Positions 59,283 through 64,000 of a stretch of DNA of 64,000 nucleotides are shown here, in pieces; position 1 is the first letter of the stretch; every line of letters begins with the position of its first letter. The stretch lies in assembly GCF_963678975.1 (NCBI RefSeq), contig NC_089279.1, positions 24,600,004 to 24,664,003 of the forward strand. Direction: 5' to 3'. A program made the position numbers and the translations under genes. The DNA is from Dysidea avara. Its lineage: Eukaryota > Porifera > Demospongiae > Dictyoceratida > Dysideidae. The notes below the pieces were generated by a model, which saw only the letters and a list, made by a program, of their open reading frames with translations, had not been told where the DNA came from and did no database searches.

Positions 59283-59528
59283 TGTAACAGCACGCCAGCC
59301 GCCAGAGGAATCAGGGCAAGAAGAATCCGACGAAGAATCGCAGCTTAACAGTTCACTTTATTGAGGGCTAATTTGGAAGGCAACAATATGCATTTAAATG
59401 CCCTATTTATACAACAAAACATGTAGTGACCTCAATGACGTGTCATGTAGTGATACAAATAACAAAATAAAAATCAGGTGATAACAGTCAGTCAGGTGAG
59501 TGTCACTCCATTCAGCTTTTCTATCACA
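59283..59528 (-). repeat. 5' LTR
   Basis: Promoter LTR for the minus-strand element; 245 of 246 bases match the other LTR, implying very recent insertion. Confidence 0.95.
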
Positions 59529-59533
59529 CTGTG

Positions 59534-59634
59534 ATTTAATATCATGGACTACTCCAACTTGTTGCAGTACTTTTATCGATGTGCTATGGTCCCTACTCTA
59601 GTTGAAAATTCCAAATTTTTTCGTTTACTTGTTT
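59534..59634. repeat. Foldback element, right part
   Basis: atttaatatcatggactact to the end of the right arm, the complement of the left arm. Removing the LTR element and one ctgtg rejoins the palindrome. Confidence 0.9.
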
Positions 59635-60309
59635 GTTAACTTTTTTTGTAAATAATTTTATTATGACTGGTGAACCCATGCATACCGCATCTGAAATGCC
59701 CAGCCCCTTATTGTCTGAAAAGTGAACTATCCATTACGCTTTGTTGCCAGCTATGTTCAACCCATTGCAGGGCTGGAGCCCAGAGATTTTGAGTGGTCCG
59801 GCCATCCATGGACTGTAATGAAGGTACAACTGTAATGAAGGTCATAGTCATACACAATACTCAGTTTTTACTGATCTAATATGATCTGTAAATCAGACAT
59901 TATCTACTTTGGTGTGTTACTTAACTGCATGTGCTATAAGTACACACAGCATGCTAAGTTAGAGGAGTCAGGGGGCATGCTCCCCCAAGGAAACTTTTGA
60001 AAATAGATACTCTGAAATGGCATCTGGAGGCTATGCAAAGTCTCTTCTTTTTGTTAACATCAATGATAATTTTGTGCTACATTACCAATTAATTGAGTTT
60101 CATATCTGACTATTATAGCTAGTAGCTAAGTTTGTTTTCATAATGTACACAAAAAATTTCTCAACATGAAAGTTTAGTTTTAGATTGCAACTGCATGCTA
60201 ATGCATGACATGCATGATCAATTAGCTCAATGCAGTGTGCCATGCAGATGACTCACTGGGTATTTTAAGACAGTTAACACAGATGTCATGGCTTAGACTG
60301 TAAGTACTG

Positions 60310-60386
60310 AATGCTTTATTAGAGTATCACGACGACTGTTCTATTAGAGTATATTTTGATGACTGCCCTATTAGAGTATCTCAATC
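60310..60386. repeat. Three copies of the ctattagagtat motif
   Basis: tttattagagtatcacgac, tctattagagtatattttga and cctattagagtatctcaatc, spaced about 28-30 bp. Confidence 0.75.
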
Positions 60387-60404
60387 TTTTTTCACTAATT
60401 AATC

Positions 60405-60965
60405 AAATAGCTGAAAAGTGAATGGCCAGACCGTGGGCTCTGGCCCTGACCCATTGCACAGCATTTCGAATCAAGAACTGTTCATAAAGCACCTCTGCAA
60501 TCCATGCATACCAATAGAAAGAAATTGTGCTGCACACCCCAATTATATTAAATATTGTCTGAAAAGTGAAGTATTCATTATGCTTCGCTGTTGGCTATGT
60601 TCAACCCATTACACAGCAGTAGGAATCAAGAACTGTTTGAAAAGCACCTCCACTTTCAAAACAGCTACTATGAAAAATACCAACGATTTCCATTACGAAG
60701 GGAAGCCATCACGTGCTATCGCCAAATCGACACTTTTTGCTGTCAGCAATGATGAATGGGACACAAAAGAGGACACTGGTAAGTCCATGAAGAATGCATT
60801 GTACGTACTGCAGTATGCCAAAAGGCACCTGTCGGGCTGAAGCGACTTCGAACAGTGAAAAAATCAAGCCCGTAGCCTTAGCCGTTATCGAGTTACGTTT
60901 GTCTGAAGGCATCAGTCAGTCAGTCAGTTACTCAGTCAGTAGAAAATTCCGTTGAATAAAAAAAA
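60405..60965. repeat. Dispersed repeat with internal duplications
   Basis: Segments resembling gtctgaaaagtgaagtattc + ggctatgttcaacccatt recur at about 59718-59765, 60415-60490 and 60555-60630, so the region is built of repeat copies. It continues through agcccgtagccttagccgtt to a cagtcagtcagt run near 60915-60940. The 140-codon plus frame at 60418-60840 is therefore probably not a host gene, though its uninterrupted length is notable. Confidence 0.55.
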
Positions 60966-62557
60966 TTAAAATTCCGTATCAACTTGTTAGAAGCGTTTCA
61001 GGTAGATCTGAAAGCTTTTTTGGGTTTATACTGCTTCATCGTCGTCTGGGAAAATTGAGGTTGGATTTCGGGTGATATTATTTCGTGGACCACACCTACT
61101 CCTTTGTGGTCCCTACTAACACATGCATAGGGTTCTACCTAATATGTATGTCCAACAGCCCTCAGCAAAACCCCTGAATGCCCTGTGTTACAGCTAATAT
61201 GTGACATTCAAATCCATATCAGGCTTGCAGATGATTAATCACCCAAGCCAATGCAAGTTCAACCAAGCCAATGCAAGTTCAACCACTGGATGTATTAATA
61301 TTTGGTCATGATGAGTGGACAAATTCTAGAGATATTATGAAGAATTTTGGATGCATGAGTTTAATGTTGTGTGCTATTGAATCATTTATGGTAGATTATA
61401 ACTAAAGGCCTAGATAAGTAAGCTTGCTTGTAGAGTGGTTACTTCAGGTAGAGTGGTAATTTCATGATGAGGGCATGGTCCATACTTTAAAATGCGTGAA
61501 AACACTTGGTGAATAAGCCATAGCACTAGTTCTCACTTTAGCAAAATGTTTTTCAACTTGTAGGGTAGCAAGTATAACAAAATGTTTTCCATCTGAGTGG
61601 TTCTCATGGCCAAATCACATACTAATCCCATGAGTATTAATCAATCCAAACAATCAATTTTGATCATTATGTCTATATAATTACTGCTCAGTTGTAGCCT
61701 GGGCTACATTACGAATTTAGTCCAGTTGGTTAGTTTGATCTGAAGTATGAAAGTGACACATTGCATCACTAGAATCACTTGTGTGCATGAAGTCAATTCA
61801 TACCACGGTATGTGCTACCCCAAATTGACGTCTTTTGCTGTCAATGAAGGAAATGGGAAGGATCATGAATGTTTGTACTGTTTTACATAAACAATATTGA
61901 TCAGAAATCAGCCTCACAATACATACCTTCATGGCATCTCAACCTATAGGGCTGAAATTTCAGTTGACCACTTTTTTAGCCATCTGGGTAAAGAAAATGT
62001 AATGAAACAAAATTCAAAAATACACAGGTTTTGCAGATCAGGTCACGTAATATTTTAACCAACAGTGTATTATCTATGTATTGTAAAACTGATCAGTTGT
62101 ATCTCAGGTTTGAATTTCTTGAGCTACATTATCACATGCTACATCATATTATCTACTGAAGCATAGTTGTGATTTATGACAAGTTTTTGGAAATGCCAGT
62201 GACACTGACTGACTTAGCGTAGTATGCTATAATTAGAGTGAATGATGTAATACCTTAGTGTGCATTAATAAGAGTGTTGTGTGTGCACGAGCATGTGAGC
62301 AGCAGTTGTATCCGTCGACATTGGGGCGAGACGAGACTGTAGACAATCGGGACGTCACTATACTAACACAGTCCCCAATATTGTTGGTACCACAACCAGG
62401 ATATTTTCTTCGCCTTCCACTTCGTTGAGTAGTCTTCTAACCAGCCACTTAGAAGCTGTTGTACCATGGCATAATCGGATTCCACTAATGGTACCCCGGA
62501 AGGTAAGCAAGACTTCATGTCCGATCGTTGTTGTTGTGTTTTTTTTTCAGCTCACTT

Positions 62558-64000
62558 ATGATGGACGCTCTTAAGAAGTTACGTCGCAAGCGTGGCGGCC
62601 ACAAATCGCATCTCAGGAAGTTACTAGAGAACATTGATGCTATATTTGAGAGGCAACCACGTGATAAGGTAGAGCTGGAGGACAGAGCACGTTTGGAGGA
62701 CTACCTCAAACAGTTAAAGCACAAGGCCACCGTGATTAAGGATATAGATAAAGACATTCTCGACACCTTAGAAGACGAAGAGGAGTTTGAAGAAATGATT
62801 ATCGACTCAGAGGAGATGCAATCAACCCTCTCACAAAAGATTGCTATAGCTACTCACAAACTCACTACCTTGCCCCAACAAATAGCCAGTGATAGCAGCT
62901 AAGGTTCATTCCCACAACCACCATCAGCTACCTCAGGCTCAAGCTCCTCTCTACACAGCCCAATGGCTACTCACCATGAGAGTTCCAAAAAACCACTTGA
63001 ACCTGCCTGCCAAGAACCAGGTGATACTCTTCCGTCCCCTCAGTGCGTAACAAGATTACCGAAACTAGAAATACCCAAGTATAGTGGTGATCCCTTGAAC
63101 TGGCAGTCATTTTGGGACTGTTTTGAGTCTGCTATCCACCTTAACCCAAACCTTTGTGGAGTACAGAAACTGAGCTACCTGAGAGCTCAGCTGGAGGGTG
63201 AGGCAGCTAGAGTAATTACAGGGCTTCCACTAACTAACACTAATTATGAACACTCTGTTGATCTGCTCAAGGGTCATTATGGGCAACCAGACAAATTAAT
63301 TAAGGCACATATCCAAGCCCTGCTGGACACTCCTAGGCCTGTGAACAAGCTTGCTAGCCTGCTATCATTTTATGATACAATCGAAGGTCACATCCGATGT
63401 TTAGAGTCACTTGGCAAGTCACCTGATTCCCTGGAAACACTACTGGTACCGATTATGCTTGGAAAGCTACCCGAAGAGACCAAGAAGAACATGGCCAGAG
63501 CACATGATAGCAGTGAGTGGACAGTTGATGAACTACAGAAAGCCATCATTAAGGAATTACAGATCTTTGAAGCCGGCCATCAGGCATTCCACTCTACAAG
63601 TCAGGATAGACTACCGACTGCTTCATTCTTCACCTCAACAGGCAAGAAAAGTAGCCAGAAACCAAGAGAGCACACCACTAAACAACCAATGTGTACATAC
63701 TGTAAGGGAAACCATACCCCAACCAATTGTGAAGTGCACAAAGATCAGCAATCACGGGTAGCAATCATCAAGCAAGAGAAACTCTGCTTCAACTGTCTTG
63801 CACATCATCATGTTTCACAGTGCTCCTCAAGGAATCGGTGCCAAAAATGCAATGGAAAACATCACACCAGTATTTGCAACAGTTCCACCTCTACCAATTC
63901 CAGCTCCAGCTCTGCCCCTTCTAACAACTCTGGTACCACAACAAGTGACCAAGGTCAGCCACCTTCCAACTCTGCTACAGGTACAGATTTAACTACATCC
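62558..64000 (+). CDS. gag: BEL/Pao retrotransposon gag (runs off the window)
   Basis: Begins MMDALKKLRRKRGGHK with a charged coiled N-terminal region; an in-frame TAA at 62900-62902 interrupts it, after which the same frame is open to the window edge. The capsid region is diagnostic of BEL/Pao: LPKLEIPKYSGDPLNWQSFW, LRAQLEGEAARVI, YGQPDKLIKAHIQALL. Three zinc knuckles follow (CTYCKGNHTPTNC, CFNCLAHHHVSQC, CQKCNGKHHTSIC), as usual for the family. Re-initiation at ATG 62963 could yield a shortened Gag; more simply the copy carries one inactivating stop. Pol should lie to the right. Confidence 0.88.

Larger units (their letters stand above)
54541..59528 (-). mobile_element. Young Gmr1-like Ty3/gypsy LTR retrotransposon
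   Basis: 4,988 bp, minus orientation. Two 246-bp LTRs beginning TGTGATAG and ending CTGTTACA (element sense) differ at one site. An exact 5-bp duplication ctgtg flanks it (54536-54540, 59529-59533). A primer-binding site and polypurine tract sit in the expected places. One uninterrupted 1,496-codon Gag-Pol has integrase upstream of RT, the unusual order that defines Gmr1-like gypsy elements. All visible catalytic residues are intact, so it could be recently or still active. Confidence 0.93.
59635..62557. other. Intergenic repeats and BEL leader region
   Basis: Contains a tatgactggtgaacccatg repeat (about 59663), a gcatgctcccccaaggaaac block (about 59977), a cluster of ctattagagtat motifs (60310-60386) and the repeat at 60405-60965. 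Near 62502 and 62550 are a good donor (GAAG|GTAAGC) and a polypyrimidine acceptor that could splice a leader onto the BEL gag start. No LTR was delimited; TGGTACCACAACCAGG near 62379 could be a primer site. Confidence 0.45.

Noticed and set aside
1-64000. tRNA or rRNA genes
   Set aside because: No cloverleaf with A/B boxes or rRNA core was recognised by eye; a covariance-model scan would be needed to exclude small RNA genes.

Overview
The window reads as an AT-rich, intron-containing animal genome, most likely a demosponge. This identity is inferred from the talin FERM head, CYLD-like CAP-Gly exons, a TKL-type kinase, an Ig-domain receptor-type gene, and very dense small DNA transposons with decayed retroelements. 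No organism was named and no search was run.

Host genes are few. The minus strand carries the first coding exon of talin (2229-3539). It also carries four exons in compatible splice phase (20977 down to 9549) that appear to form one gene: two CYLD-like CAP-Gly domains, an acidic poly-Asp linker, a coiled coil and a kinase domain. The plus strand carries a 49-bp signal-peptide exon (38997-39045) and an Ig-domain exon (49547-49888) in matching phase, separated by a 10.5-kb repeat-filled intron.

Most of the rest is mobile DNA. At 27906-37074 lies a Ginger-type DNA transposon. It has inverted termini built on a 14-bp palindrome and a many-exon gene encoding a gypsy-like integrase, a Ulp1/SUMO-protease domain and a PHD finger. 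It is damaged by frameshifts and stops, and four smaller elements sit inside it. At 54541-59528 lies an apparently intact, very young LTR retrotransposon. Its single 1,496-residue Gag-Pol has integrase BEFORE reverse transcriptase (Gmr1-like order) and a SCAN-like Gag; its LTRs differ at one base, and it sits in the arm of an older foldback element. Decayed gypsy fragments (21433-22548, 50790-53700), LINE remnants (6190-8101, 44288-44860) and a BEL/Pao gag (62558 to the edge) complete the set.

At least a dozen MITE or foldback elements are bounded here by inverted repeats, several with exact target-site duplications. A 2.5-kb minisatellite with higher-order structure occupies 45985-48500, and a short motif (gactgctctattagagtat) recurs throughout.
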